This document shows positions 1-16,770 of a stretch of DNA of 64,000 nt, piece after piece. Every line of letters starts with the position of its first letter. The first letter of the stretch is position 1. The position numbers and the translations under genes were made by a program. Origin of the DNA: Cacajao melanocephalus (taxonomy: Eukaryota > Chordata > Mammalia > Primates > Pitheciidae); NCBI GenBank assembly GCA_963573385.1, contig CAUYLG010039177.1:1-64000 (forward strand), in the 5' to 3' direction. The notes beneath the pieces were generated by a model, which saw only the letters and a list, made by a program, of their open reading frames with translations, was not told where the DNA came from and ran no database searches.

Positions 1-486
1 GTCTGAAATTGCGGCGCCCACTCGCTCTCTGTGCTTTCACTGGGAGCTACAATCCTGGGCTGTTGTTAATCAGCCATTTTGGATCTCTCCGCCCGGTGTG
101 AAGTTTTTTCTGTTTCTTAGTTTTCCTTTGGCGGACGCCCCTTCCCCGCACAGCTGGACCTTCCCGGTTCAGCTGTGCTTACTGTGAAACTCTCAGTCCT
201 CAGCGCTTCCAATCGCTGTTCTCCTTGTGGGGATGGGACCAGCCGAGCCGGAGTCGTCCTGTATACTCCGCGCCGAGAAGCGCCGTGCTGGGGCACCGGC
301 AAAATAGCCGCGCGCGGCCAAAAAAGTCACGCTGGCGACCCGTGTGGCTCCTCCGCCGGGAATCTCCTAGTCTGTGGGCAACAAAAATTCGTCTGAAAGT
401 GCGGTGTTCACTCGCTCTCTGCGCTTTCACTGGGAGCTACAATCCTGAGCTGTTGTTAATCGGCCATCTTGGATCTCTCTCCCTAA
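1..486 (-). mobile_element. L1 (LINE-1) 5'UTR, 5' end of a primate L1
   Basis: Read on the minus strand, the block starts near 486 with GATCCAAGATGGCCGATTAA, the YY1-type head of primate L1 5'UTRs, and continues with GC-rich leader sequence including a CCACACGGGTCGCC-like stretch. The element runs off the left edge of the window, so its ORFs are not visible. The head segment occurs twice (391-485 and 1-95), a 390-bp tandem unit. Short open frames inside it are leader sequence, not genes. Subfamily (older L1PA or L1PB) is a guess. The right boundary is where the sequence becomes AT-rich, near 486. Confidence 0.8.
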
Positions 487-1452
487 CATTAATTTTTAAA
501 CCTGCCTCATATTCAATATAAATCATAAAAATAGGAAATGTCTACTTGTCAGATAAATGCATTTTTCATAAGTCTATGATGATGTATTTCCTGGTTGACC
601 TCAGCAAAATAACTATAGGACTTAATGCATTTTCAGCTGCAACTTGGATAATTCTAGACTGGTTTTCCCTCTCCTCAAACCAACACCTAGCATAGGCTTC
701 CCATGTGGTGTTTCTTCAGCAAATACAATTTTGTTAAGTTCAATTCTTCCATGGAAGGCCGAGCCCACAGCCATCCAGCAGAAGGAAGCCTGTTACACGG
801 GTTTCCAAAGTTTTGGTTTCTCTCTCAGTAGAAGCAAGTGGTGACGTTTCCTTCTCTGGGCTAGCCTGGGGGAATGTCCTTTCACCAAGAGAGACTGAGA
901 AGGAGAATTAGCTTGAATATTAACCAAAATAGGAATGATTTCTTTACCATGGGTAAAAAAATAAATCACTCCATTTTGATGATGTTATTATATCTGAAAG
1001 CGAGGTAGAAATCGTGCGGAGGCCAATCATGTGGATTAGCCTCACAACATGTATCTTCCTCCACTATTTATTCTAAAAAGCAGCATCTTGTATCCTGAAC
1101 ACACAAAGGCATGCAATGCACACACACACACATGCTTAACACACATGCTCATTTCTGCTACATAAACTCTCCTAAGCCCTTTCTCACAGAGACATTTCTT
1201 CTTTCCGTGTCCCTTCATTGCTGTGCTCAGCTGTAATGTATCACTTCCCATTTTCTCTTCTCCCTCTCACCAATCATTGTACCCTTTGTAAGCTAAACCC
1301 AGGATTAGAGTCTTGTGGTGAAAGTCCAGATACCAGAGAAGGCCTGGAAAGGGTACTGAGTCACAATCAAAGTCAGAAAAATGAATCCGATGAAGTCATT
1401 GACGCAGAGGAAAGAAACAAACAACAGAAGCTGTGATACAAAGCCAAAGTTT
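487..1452. other. Intergenic, no recognised gene
   Basis: Unique-looking AT-rich DNA between the L1 end and the first Alu. A short CA repeat lies near 1120-1132. Small open frames here have no recognisable domains. I see nothing else. Confidence 0.5.
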
Positions 1453-1770
<318 letters not shown>

Positions 1771-1899
1771 CTAGTGGGCTGAAGCCATGGAGCAGTGACA
1801 GGAGCAAACAAAAGGAATGTGATCAGCGTGCATTCCAAAGTTGGGCTAGAGAGTGTGCTCCACTCAAAGCATTTTCATTTCTAAGTAAAACAATAACAA

Positions 1900-2115
1900 G
1901 AGTTAGCGTTGCCTAGGGGTTAAAGGCACAGACCCTGCAACCAAGTTACCTGGGTTTAAAGCCTGGCTCTGGCTCTACCATTTACTAGTTCTGTGACTCC
2001 GGAGTCAGTTTCCTTATCTGTAAAATTGAGACGGTAGGTTTTAATGCACTGGATTTTTCTGAGATCTGAATAGATGAATATCTGTAAAGTGCTTTAGAAG
2101 GGTGTCTATATTAAT
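1900..2115 (+). repeat. MIR SINE
   Basis: Diverged MIR: a tRNA-like head with GGGTTAAAGGCACAGACCCTG, then CTGGCTCTACCATTTACTAG, then a CTTATCTGTAAAATTGAGAC core and a tail with GTAAAGTGCTTTAGAA. These follow the MIR consensus order. Confidence 0.85.
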
Positions 2116-2179
2116 AGACATGAAAGTAAGACAGTACACACCCATGGACCCAGCATCAAGAAAAAAGATTACCAGCATG

Positions 2180-2570
2180 ATTGGAGTGCCCTTTTCTTTA
2201 TCTCCCTACTTCCTCTCGGAAGTAGCCACCACCTTGAATTCGTGATGTATTGCCCCCATTTTTATATACATTTATTTATATGAATATTTGTACCTCTAAG
2301 CAATAAGTAATTTTATTTTTCGTATTTCAAACATTATATAAATGGCATCATGCTTTCTGTCTTCTGTAAGCTGCTCTGCTTACTTAATCCATTTATGTTG
2401 ATACAAGCAACTCTGGGCCATAGAGCCTCACCATTCCTATTATTGTTAGAAGATTCCCAAGGGATGCACGCACCGTAACTTATTTGTCGGTTTTCCTGTT
2501 GATAGACACTTAAGCTATTTCCACTTTTGGCTATTCTAAACATTCTTAGACATATTTCTTGGCAAACCAG
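2180..2570 (-). repeat. Old L1M-type LINE fragment
   Basis: Plus-strand phrases such as ATTTATGTTGATACAAGCAA, GTTGATAGACACTTAAGC and CACTTTTGGCTATTCTAAAC match the antisense of old mammalian L1 sequence. Strongly diverged; recognised by memory of the family, not by alignment. Confidence 0.55.
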
Positions 2571-2714
2571 TGGAAGTTACTGCAAGCTGTTTTAGAAGTA
2601 AAATTTCTGAGTTTTAAGGTAAGCTCATTTTCAAATTTACTTGATATTTTAAAAATTACTCATTTAAGATGCTCGGAAAAAAAAAACCAGTATTTTGCAT
2701 TGTCATCAGCACTG

Positions 2715-2885
2715 TACTATGTGCTAACTACTACTATCAACCCTTGACACATCTAATATTTCATTCTGATAACAACACTAAGAGGGAAGTTCTATTTCCC
2801 TTACTTTATAGAAGTTCAGCAATAGTCTTCAAATAACACAACTGGTAAGCCACAGAGTTAGGATTCATACCTAGAGGCACTATCT
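2715..2885 (-). repeat. MIR SINE fragment
   Basis: Reverse-orientation MIR features: ACTATGTGCTAACTAC, a CATTCTGATAACAACACTAAG segment, TTACTTTATAGAAG, then ACTGGTAAGCCACAGAGTTA. Diverged. Confidence 0.6.
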
Positions 2886-2894
2886 CCAGAATCA

Positions 2895-7084
<4,190 letters not shown>

Positions 7085-7215
7085 TTTTTTTTTTTTTTAA
7101 AGAGGGGGTTTCACCATGTTGGCCAGGCTAGTCTTGTACTCCTGACCTCAGGTGATCCACCCACCTCGGCTTCCCAAATTGCTAGGATAACAGGCATGAG
7201 CCACCGCGCCCGGCC
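7085..7215 (-). mobile_element. Alu left-monomer fragment
   Basis: A T run is followed directly by GGGGGTTTCACCATGTTGGC and ends at GCCACCGCGCCCGGCC. Only the left arm of an Alu is present, so it is either a free left monomer or a 3'-truncated copy. Confidence 0.9.
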
Positions 7216-7299
7216 TGGTCTTGAGGTGCTATTGTGATGTAAGCAAGAAAACAAAACACAAACGAACAGGTTGCCTTCAATGAAACTATCCTCTAAATA

Positions 7300-7345
7300 T
7301 TTTAGATCAGATAGATGGACAGGTAGATGGATAGATAGAGATATG
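7300..7345 (+). repeat. GATA/TAGA-rich simple repeat
   Basis: Degenerate tetranucleotide tract: AGATAGATGGACAGGTAGAT followed by GGATAGATAGAGATATG. Confidence 0.7.
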
Positions 7346-7418
7346 AAAAAAACCTCTGATATTTGTTTTGACTTGCCAGTCACCAAATCTGGTAGGGTTA
7401 GTTTTTCTGTAATGTTAA

Positions 7419-7775
<357 letters not shown>

Positions 7776-10229
7776 TCTCTTCATTTTTTTAAATGACATG
7801 GCGAAGGAAAAAAGAGAGATGTGACCTTGCTAGGTCCACTTCAACAAATCCTTGTTTGATTTGAACATCTCTAAGTGTTCAGCAAGCCATCAAAGGCATG
7901 CGGGCAATTCACTTTACAGCCAGTTCCAAAGTGCCATTTAAAATTCATGGGGAATGGCAGGATTCAAAATGGGTGGTTGAAGGAGGACAAGAGCAGCAGA
8001 GAGGGGGACAGAAGAAGCGATGGAGAAAGAGGAGAGAAAGTATTCGGTCTGTGAGCTAACAGCGGAAAACAGCTTAATTATGGAAGAAAAGACACATGCA
8101 TAGGATAGTTGGAACAGGCTGAGTTGCTGTGGAAGCACATTCCAGGAAAATCTTAAGAGATTACTTTAATAATAAACCATGCATTCTTCCAAGCCATCAC
8201 GGGATTAACTACCCCTTTCCGAGGCTGGGAGCACAGTCATTTGTTTTATTTTATTTTTTCCTTCTCTCTCACAGGCAGGTTTTCTGCAAGGGACAATTGC
8301 CATTCAAAGACTATTGTTTTTCAACCATTACATTGACTTTTCCTCACCTTAATTTTCTAAACATACATTTCAGTGGTGATAAGCAAAGATCACAATTCAG
8401 GCAGGGTGAACATCTGGATGGGCTTTGGTGTGATTCTCCAGAGGGAAGGATGTTCATTTTGGATTTGTTGCAAAGTGAACAACTTAGATGTGATGGAGAC
8501 AATGTTTCACTAGGGATAAAAGGAGTTAAATTAATTTTATTTTTTTTTCTTAATGTGAACAGGACATTGAATTACTGCCAGAAGCAATATCAGTGCCCTA
8601 GAGATATAAAAATACACCTCAAACCAGAATTCTCCACCATCAACTCTTCAGATTTCTGGGTAAAATAAGAGACGTCTACTTTAAATTGTAAGTGTGAGCC
8701 CACTGCTCTTAAATGAACTGTTTTCATCAAAGTCTCTTGAAACTACAACTCATAGAAATGAAATCATTTTCTTCCTCTGGCTTCTTAGACAAATCCCTTC
8801 CATTTGGTGGGGTAGAACAAACATAAGTTAACATTTCTTAAGAGTCTTTCATCAAAAAAAAATTGGTTTGAGTGGGAACTTATGATTGGCGAAAATATTA
8901 CGTATTGAGGTTAAAAGAGACACCTATGTCTTTCTAATTGTCACAGTACCCATTTGCCTGAAATCAGCAGCCCTTTTCCCAGCTACCTAGCCACTAGAAA
9001 TGAAACAGGACTTTTAGAGTTTAGAAACAAAACCCTGTGTTCTACAATGTACTAGAATGAAATTTCTCTGCGTAAACGTTATAAATAGAATACTATCCTA
9101 GACTAAAATTTGTATACTTCCTGTCATTCACCCGTAGTAATTTTTTTAATAGCAAATTACCTCTGAGGAATATTGAAAACTGTCAACATGGCCTTACCCA
9201 CCTCTGCACCCCCAGGTGTATCAGGGGATGAGAAACAGTAGAGGCCGGGGAGGGGGGGGTGTAGAATTTTGGGGTTGGCTGTGCTGCTCTGCACCCCTCA
9301 GTACCCCCAGCACCGGTTGTTCCAAGCCTGACCTACTTGAGAGCAGACATTGCCACTCACGTTGAGCTACCCGAAATTACACAGTGGCTTTGCAGTCAAG
9401 GCTAGGGACGGACCACAAAATACATCCTTGGTGTCCCACGAGCCCTATTTGAACCCTCAATTTCCAGAGGTAAAATGCAAATCCACTGTGTTGCTTACTC
9501 GATAAAATCAACAGTCCCTTCCCATCTGAGACACAGTTTAGCATTTTCACATTTACTACGTGCTGCCTCTGACTTTAATAAATAAAAAAAATTTTTTTTA
9601 AAGGAAGAGACACGGCTTTCACAAGAGTAATTTCAGAATTCTCCAAAAAGCAACAGAGCTTCTGTGGATGTTTTACAATGGTTCTTGATTTTAAAATACG
9701 GAGAAAATGAATTCTCAGCTTGTTAACACTGCGGAGTACCTTCTACCGCTCAGCACTCTATGTCAGTATTTTTAAATATTTTATTTCTTGCAGCTCATGC
9801 TTTTCCTGGAAGTATAGGAAATGCTATGGAAATTCGTGCAGATAAACTCATGTTATGTGTCTACATATGGGTGTATATACACTGTAAGGGAAGCCGATAT
9901 ATAATCTCTGATCAATATAACTTATTTGATAGGCTACATAGACGTGAACATGTTTTGCTCATATCCATTTCCTAGGGAGAATATTGTTTTTATATCCGTA
10001 TATACAGGATATTTCATATGTAAATACAGTATGTTTTACATATGCATACATAGATTTCCGAGTAATTTAAGCATATTTACATCTGCAAAGAGGGAGACAC
10101 GAATTTCTTCTGAGGGGGCAATGCAATCGCGCGATCAACTTCAGAAACTGCAGATCTGCGCAAGATCCGTTGTCCCTGGTCAGGAAAGTCAGGAGTAAAG
10201 GCAGCCCTTTGTTCAAAGGGCCCTAACGG
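7776..10229. other. Upstream intergenic region
   Basis: No repeat or gene recognised with confidence. It contains a 179-codon plus-strand open frame at 8129-8668 with no recognisable domain (treated as a finding) and a short G run near 9250-9259. Confidence 0.45.
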
Positions 10230-10677
10230 GTTGGTTGGGATGACTCCGGGTGCCACATCACTCGCAGTGGCAATCCAGGGAACGGATCTGTGAAACGAAG
10301 CTCGGTGGATCCCACCCCTTTCCTCCAGAGCTTCCCTTTCCTGTCCTTATTTGCACCCGCCCCCGGCCGCATAGGTCTAGGGCTTCTGACTTCGCCCCGA
10401 ACGCATTTCCCGTCCCGTCGCTGGGTCCCTGCGATCGCCCCCAGCTGGTGGGGCTCGCGGAGCCCAGGGGAGCCGGGTCCTCCGCCGCCGCTGCAGCGCG
10501 AGTTAATAAACAGTTAAGTTTGGAAGACTCTGCAGACACGTTGAGGGGGAGTTACCAAGCCGAGGCAGCAAAAACATCCTGGCACATTCCTGGGGAGTCC
10601 TCAGCTGCCAGCATCTGATTAGAACCATATCTCTCGCCGGGAGTGGCCGCGCGGCCCCGAAGCTCCCGGCCCGCGGC

Positions 10678-10685
10678 TATTTAAG
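10678..10685 (+). promoter_or_regulatory. DAB2: TATA-like box of DAB2
   Basis: TATTTAAG between GC-rich flanks (CCGCGGC upstream, CGGGGCC downstream), the correct distance ahead of the exon 1 donor to be the core promoter element. Confidence 0.75.
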
Positions 10686-10705
10686 CGGGGCCCGCCGCAT
10701 CCGCT

Positions 10706-10772
10706 GCGCGGCAGCCTGGAGGCTCCGGGCGCGGGGAAGTCATGCTCGCTTCGCGGAGGCAGTAGCTAGCCG
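10706..10772 (+). other. DAB2: DAB2 exon 1 (5'UTR), predicted
   Basis: GC-rich leader ending at a strong donor (CCG|GTGAGTAG, intron starting 10773). It contains a 7-codon upstream open frame: ATG at 10742, TAG at 10763-10765. The 5' limit is estimated from the TATA box. Alternative first exons cannot be excluded. Confidence 0.7.
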
Positions 10773-13567
10773 GTGAGTAGCTTCCAAAGCCTTCTTTCCT
10801 CTGGCTCCTTCCCTCTGGCTCCTTTTTTTTTTTTTTTTTTGCGACCCCCTTCTCTCCTTTGCTCTCCCTCTCTCGTCCCCCGCTCCCCCTTTTGGGTACA
10901 GACCTTGGGCTGTGGGGAATCTTAGAAATGAGACCGTGTGCTTGGGGAAACGAGCTGTTTTGTGGCCTGACATCTGAGGAATGCTTCCACAGAACGTATT
11001 TACCTTTCGAGTCGGACTCCAGATGCCCAGCTTGTGACATTTAACAAACGCCTCCTTTTGTGTCGTGTGTGTGTGTAAACGGTCTGCGGGCAGCCCTCCT
11101 AGGACACTGGGGTGGCTGCTGACCGCCTAATTAACTCCCCGAAGGGTGTTTATTTTTGCCGTCTGACAAAGGCTGGGGACCTGGTTTGTGCCCATACGAA
11201 GCTTTTTCCTGGTGACTGACAACATATGGCATGAAAACGTGAACTTTGTCTCGCACCAGCATTCCTAAGGAAGTATCTGCCCCAAGGACTTAACAAACTT
11301 GTTTGAAATCCCCCAGAGCAGGGAGCAAGGTTTATATGGTGCTTGCCTGCCTGTTGTAAGCTGGCTAAAAAGATTGAGTAAGAATTCTAAAAAAGGGGGA
11401 AAAAATGAATGGGTTAAAGCCAGGGAGCCTCAGTCAACGTAGCGGTTTTCATAGCATAGAGCTCACTCTGTTATTTGTTTCTGCCTCTTTCCCTTTAGAC
11501 TTAATTCTGAGCCTGGAATTCAGGTCCGCAGTCAGTTTCAGCAGGGAGCTGTTTGAGTCCAAAGGGAAATTTAACTAGATTAAAAACACTTAAGGAATCT
11601 GGATGTTATCTCCACCCCAACCACCCCCCACCTTTTCCCCTTTCTTTTTAGTTTGTGTTTGGAAGGAAGAGAGCTACTCTGTAAAACGAGAAGAGCAGAA
11701 ACAAGCTTCCAGACACATGGAAAGACTTAAAAATTGTGGAGGGGCGACTTCATGAATAGTAAATGTTGCTATTGCTCTATAAAGTGACTTAATGAAAAAA
11801 TTTCTGGCCTTAGTCAGGCAAAGCAGGGGCGTGGGGGAGAAAGAGGTAAGATATAGCTAATGCAAACAGAAGGAATGGGAGGGGAAAGAAGGCAGCTACA
11901 AAAATGCCTTTGAGATGTCTGATAAGCTTCTTGGAATGGCTTTGATGAGATGTCTACTTGATCGTCCTTAAAATCTTGAGGTTGGCTTCTCACACAAAAG
12001 CGCCTACTTAGGAGGAAGAACTAGCTGGGGAGGAGGGGGCTTGCAGCTACCAAATGGCTCCTCACCATGCTTCTTACCCCAGCAGCCGGACCTGGGGAGG
12101 CTGCTTTTCTCTGGGCCAGTTGCCCCACCTACCCCAGGTTCTGTGTCTCCCCTCCTTGACCCTCAGTGACACTGTAACAAAGTTTATTGCCTTGAGAATT
12201 CGGGAGTATTTGAGGCTTGAGCCCTTTGTAATCTTTGGAAAAGGACCTTTTTTGTGAAGTGCTGGATATGTGGAAATAATGCCACACCAAAGACCACAAG
12301 GAGAGTACAATGGGAAAGTCTTCCAGAGAAAGCAAAGTGGCCTGGTGGTCTTTGCTAATGTCTATTTCTGGGACAGACCACTTCTTCCAAATCCTTAATC
12401 AGTTTCCTCCTAAGGCCAACTGAATTCTTTTTCCTGTTTTTGATGAATAACATCCCCCTTCTTTTCCCACTCCCAGCTCAGTGGATCCCTTCTGATCCAA
12501 ATGACTGCCCTAGGAACCAGTTCTTTTTCAGCTATGACCTCCTATGCTTTAATGTATAACCAGAATAAATAGATGGTAGAGGAATGTCTTCCAACTTTGA
12601 GCTCTTACACATATGTATTTGCCATTCTGGGGATCTTTGATCTTGATGGTTGATCTTTACCTGAGGATGTAAGCGAGGGTCGAAGGCACCTGTTAAAAAC
12701 CTTGTCTAATTTGTGAAGGACAAAATCTGGAGTTTGCATTTCTACTAAAGACTTTTATAGTTTTAGATTAAACTGAAAGTCCAAATTCCTGTGCATTAGC
12801 CCTGTTTGTTGTCTTGCTCCAAAGGTTGAATGGATTTCAGCTGCCTTGTTTGGGTTGAAGGGTACCGCTTTTAAGGCACTTGTTGGCATGAAGGTAGTTC
12901 AGGGACCTCTGGCAGCTGCTGACCAGCTGGTTGGGGATATTTACTGGCCTGCTCAACCAGGCCTATTACCTGAAGGTTAAGGTGAAGGTTAAGGGAGCAG
13001 GAAGATACCTTCCTTGCTGAGTGACTCCTGCCCAAGCAGGAGGCTTTGCTATGACATGGGCTCTTGGTGGTGCAGTGAATACATTCTGCTTCATTTCTAA
13101 GTCTACCCTCATATGTTCATAAGCCTAAGTTTGCTACCACTGATATTTCACCTGGATAATTTTGGAGGCTTCGTGTGTTTCTCTTCCTCATTCTCTAGAC
13201 CTGAGGATTTAATTATTGCTCTTTTAAAAGACAAAGCCAAGATGCTTTAAAATCCTTGGGAAAGCTGCTGAGAGTGAGCCCTCCTGGGGTTTGAAGCTAT
13301 CCTAATGCTCATCAGAACATACCTTTCCCAGCTGGAAAGATTTGAAAGCTTACTGGCCAGGAAGGTTTAGGTAACTAACCAAACACATAAGGTTTTCTAC
13401 TCTTTAGACAGAACCAGAATGGGAACCAGATTGGCAATATGAAACACCTGAGTAACAGGATATGGTATTTAAAAATTCTCCCTGGCACTGCTGTGTAATT
13501 CTAAAGTCGAAGCTGTGCCCCTGAATTGCACAAAGGTTGGCCAAAATCATATTTAGATGAAACAGAT
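10773..13567. other. DAB2: DAB2 intron 1, proximal part
   Basis: Starts GTGAGTAG. A T run of about 18 lies at 10822-10840. No interspersed repeat recognised in this unusually repeat-poor 2.8 kb next to the promoter, which would suit intronic regulatory sequence, though no specific element is claimed. Confidence 0.5.
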
Positions 13568-13909
<342 letters not shown>

Positions 13910-14094
13910 TAAGGGAGACCCAACTCATGATAACGTATCCTGACTGGATTAACCAGTGGGAATGAGAAGGAAAGCAGACTCCTTAGTGTTTACTTAAAGA
14001 CAAAAACCAAGCAAATTCCTAATGAGGGGAACCAATGATGCCTGGTATGGACACAGAGGGCCAGCATTCAACGCTAGCTGCCTCCGACAGGGCA

Positions 14095-14290
14095 CAATCG
14101 GGTAGTAGTTGAGAACTACTTTCTGAAGTACTATTGCCTAGGTTCCAATCCTAGCTACAGGATTGCAGGTTACATGGCATTGGGCATATTCCATAACCTT
14201 TCTGTACTTCAGCTTTCTGGGGACAATAATAGTACCTACCCCAGGATTGCTGGGAAGACAGTTCATCTAATATACTTGGAATACTTTTTC
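14095..14290 (+). repeat. MIR SINE
   Basis: Consensus-order blocks: GGTTCCAATCCTAGCTACAG, TTCTGTACTTCAGCTTTCTG, GACAATAATAGTACCTACCC, then GGATTGCTGGGAAGAC. Confidence 0.8.
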
Positions 14291-16454
14291 CATTTGATTT
14301 TGAAGGTTTTGCTTGTTTATTTTTTATTGCTTCCCCCTGAACAACTGAATTAAGTGCCTTTGTGAAAACTGAAGGCAAAAGGAAAATTTCTTCATGAAAA
14401 TTGAATACCCCTCACCTACCAGAAAAAGGTTAATTATTCAAGCACTTGATTTTAATAAAGCCAGTGGGTTTGCTTGTGCTCACAGTGGAACAGACAGGGA
14501 GTTACTCTCTGTTCTCGGCCTGGAAGCCTGCACTTTGGTTTGGTCAGGCTGACCTCGCTGCTCTCAGTTAAGTCTTCCCCATACCCTCTCAGACTCCCGA
14601 CAGAGAAGGAGCAATCTTTCCCCCTGAAGTCAGCATTATCACAGAAGGAAGTGGGAAAGGAAGGACCACCCAGACGAAACTGAATGACTAGGCTAGAAAT
14701 AAAAATTCTTCCGAGTGTGTGGAAGCCCCATACTATCCTTGCCCTCATAGCTGGGCAGGTTGCCATGGTTACTCCCCTTCCTGCATCCTTCTCCTACCCT
14801 GGAAGGAAGCCTGCCTCTGTAGGGCAAGTAGAATCTGAACAAATTGCTTCCTGGTCTAAAAATGGTAGTTACTAAGGGAAGTAGAATCGCCTGTCTACTT
14901 ACATCGCCCCCGCCAAACTTATTATAATCCCGGTACTTAATTTTCTAACCTTCCTAATTCTTGCATCATCTGGAGAGCAAAACATAAAAGCTTATGAAAT
15001 TTCTGGAACCTAAAAGTTACTACCTCAATATAGAAGCAGCCTGGCAATTTTTCCCTACTACACTTATACAGGCTAGTTAGAGGCAAGTGATTTTTAATGA
15101 AGTTCAACTGGTAAGAATCCTAAGTGAGTGGGGCAGGCCGAGTGAGTGTTAAGTTGAAGGTAAACAGAATGTATGAGGGCTGTCACTTAGATTTTCAGGA
15201 AACCACGGAGTAAAGGGAGCAGATAAATAGGAAGTAAAAATCCTAGAACGCTGGGTTTGAAGCACTGTTCAACCTATAAGAAATGTGGGTGAGGAAAATA
15301 TGGTTTAATGTTGTCTCTTGGTTAAAAGAAAAAAAAAACTACCCCATTTCTACCTAGCAATGTGATGCAAAAGGTTACTCCCCAAAAGACTTAGATCTTT
15401 ATGGGAAAGATAAGCTGCCATACACAAGTTTGTACTTGACAAATTAATTCAGTCATTCAAAGCTGGACATTTAGCTTGATGCATATTTCACAGCTTAGGA
15501 GAACTCATCTAAGACAACAGTTCTCAGAGTTGATTTCCAAACCAGCAGTATCAGCATCAGCTGGGGACTTGTCAGAACCACAGACTCTCAGTCTCCATCC
15601 CAGATCTCCTAAACTAAACTCTGGCAGTAGGGCCCATCCAGCTGTACCTAAACTAGCTCTCCACCACGTGATCTAAGAGTAACTTTCATAATTCAGTGGT
15701 TTTATGATTCAGTTGTTCAGTGGAAATCATAACAAAGTATTGGAATTCCTTCAGTCATGGAGATAATAAAGCAAAAGCATTTAAATACTGTGCAGTTTAA
15801 CTGAATCTTAGGATGCAGAAAGATGAAAAAGCATGGACTTTGGACATTTTCCCCATATCCCAAATATAGCTTTCTTGATCCTAGGAAATCCAATATACTT
15901 TTTGATTGTATATTATCACCTCACTTCTGAATTCTTTGCCCTCTACTGGGGTTTTTAAAGAGTATAATTAATCTCCATTTATTAGGAGACTGTCCCAGTT
16001 ACTTCTTTTAAAAAAGATTCTGGTAAACTAGATCATTATACTTGAACCAGATGGTTTTCTGTCACCTCTAAAACTTTTTATGCCATGTCCAGAAGTGCAG
16101 ATGAAGGTCTCTTCATAAATGAATCTACTTCACTTAGTTTTTGTAAAGTTTAGTGGCCAATGAAGCACTGCTCCTTTCTCCCATTCGACTTTCACTTTAC
16201 GTCACCTGCAAAAAAAATCTCTCTCCATTTCTTAGCTCCAATGTGATGAGTATCTTGCCCAGGGTATTTTCATTAAGTAGTAAAGCTAGGATTCAATTAT
16301 GAATCTTTGTGATTTGCATCTTAGTGTTTATCTGAATACTTAGCAATTACCTACTATGTGAAGTCTGATGCTAGGTTAGCAATGGAAAAACTCGCAGTGA
16401 GCAGAAACCGAAACAAAAGTCTTCCTCATGTGCGGCAAAGGACATAGGATGGAG

Positions 16455-16560
16455 AGTTAAACAGACTTGAATGGGAATGGCAGTGCTGCCGTTTCCTGGA
16501 CATGTTATTCAATGTCTCTGGCCCTTAGTTGCCTCACCTACCTGCAAAAACAGTCCTAAG
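16455..16560 (+). repeat. MIR SINE fragment
   Basis: GACTTGAATGGGAATGGCAG, then CTGCCGTTTCCTGGACATG and CTCTGGCCCTTAGTTGCCTC follow the MIR layout. Confidence 0.6.
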
Positions 16561-16639
16561 AAGGCCTGATGTTAAGCAGAGATCACATTTCAAACTGAAA
16601 AATACAAGGGTGTCATGTGCAAGTATATAATTGGAACTC

Positions 16640-16770
16640 CAATTTTGAAGAGCCAACATAGATTAAGAGCTTGGGTTCTGCAAATGACTCTGCCCACAGC
16701 CCAGCTTCGCCATGTAAAACAAGCTATATAAGGCCTCAGCTTCATTACTGCATCAGGAAAATGAGTTGCC
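16640..16770 (+). repeat. MIR SINE fragment
   Basis: ATTAAGAGCTTGGGTTCTGC begins the MIR-like block. It continues with CAGCTTCGCCATG and GGCCTCAGCTTCATTACTGC before an AGGAAAATGAG segment. Confidence 0.65.

Larger units (their letters stand above)
10230..10780 (+). promoter_or_regulatory. DAB2: DAB2 promoter, GC/CpG-rich region
   Basis: The composition switches from AT-rich to strongly GC- and CpG-rich over about 550 bp ending at exon 1. A TATTTAAG box lies at 10678-10685. A CATTCC TEAD-type core lies at 10585-10590 and a CAGCTG E-box near 10602. The box predicts initiation near 10,705-10,710. GATA6 control of DAB2 is known from the literature, but I do not see a clean GATA consensus in this core. 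The two factor-site readings are motif matches only. Confidence 0.85.

Noticed and set aside
117..521. Overlapping open frames on both strands near the left edge
   Set aside because: They lie in a GC-rich L1 5'UTR with few stops, not in a gene.
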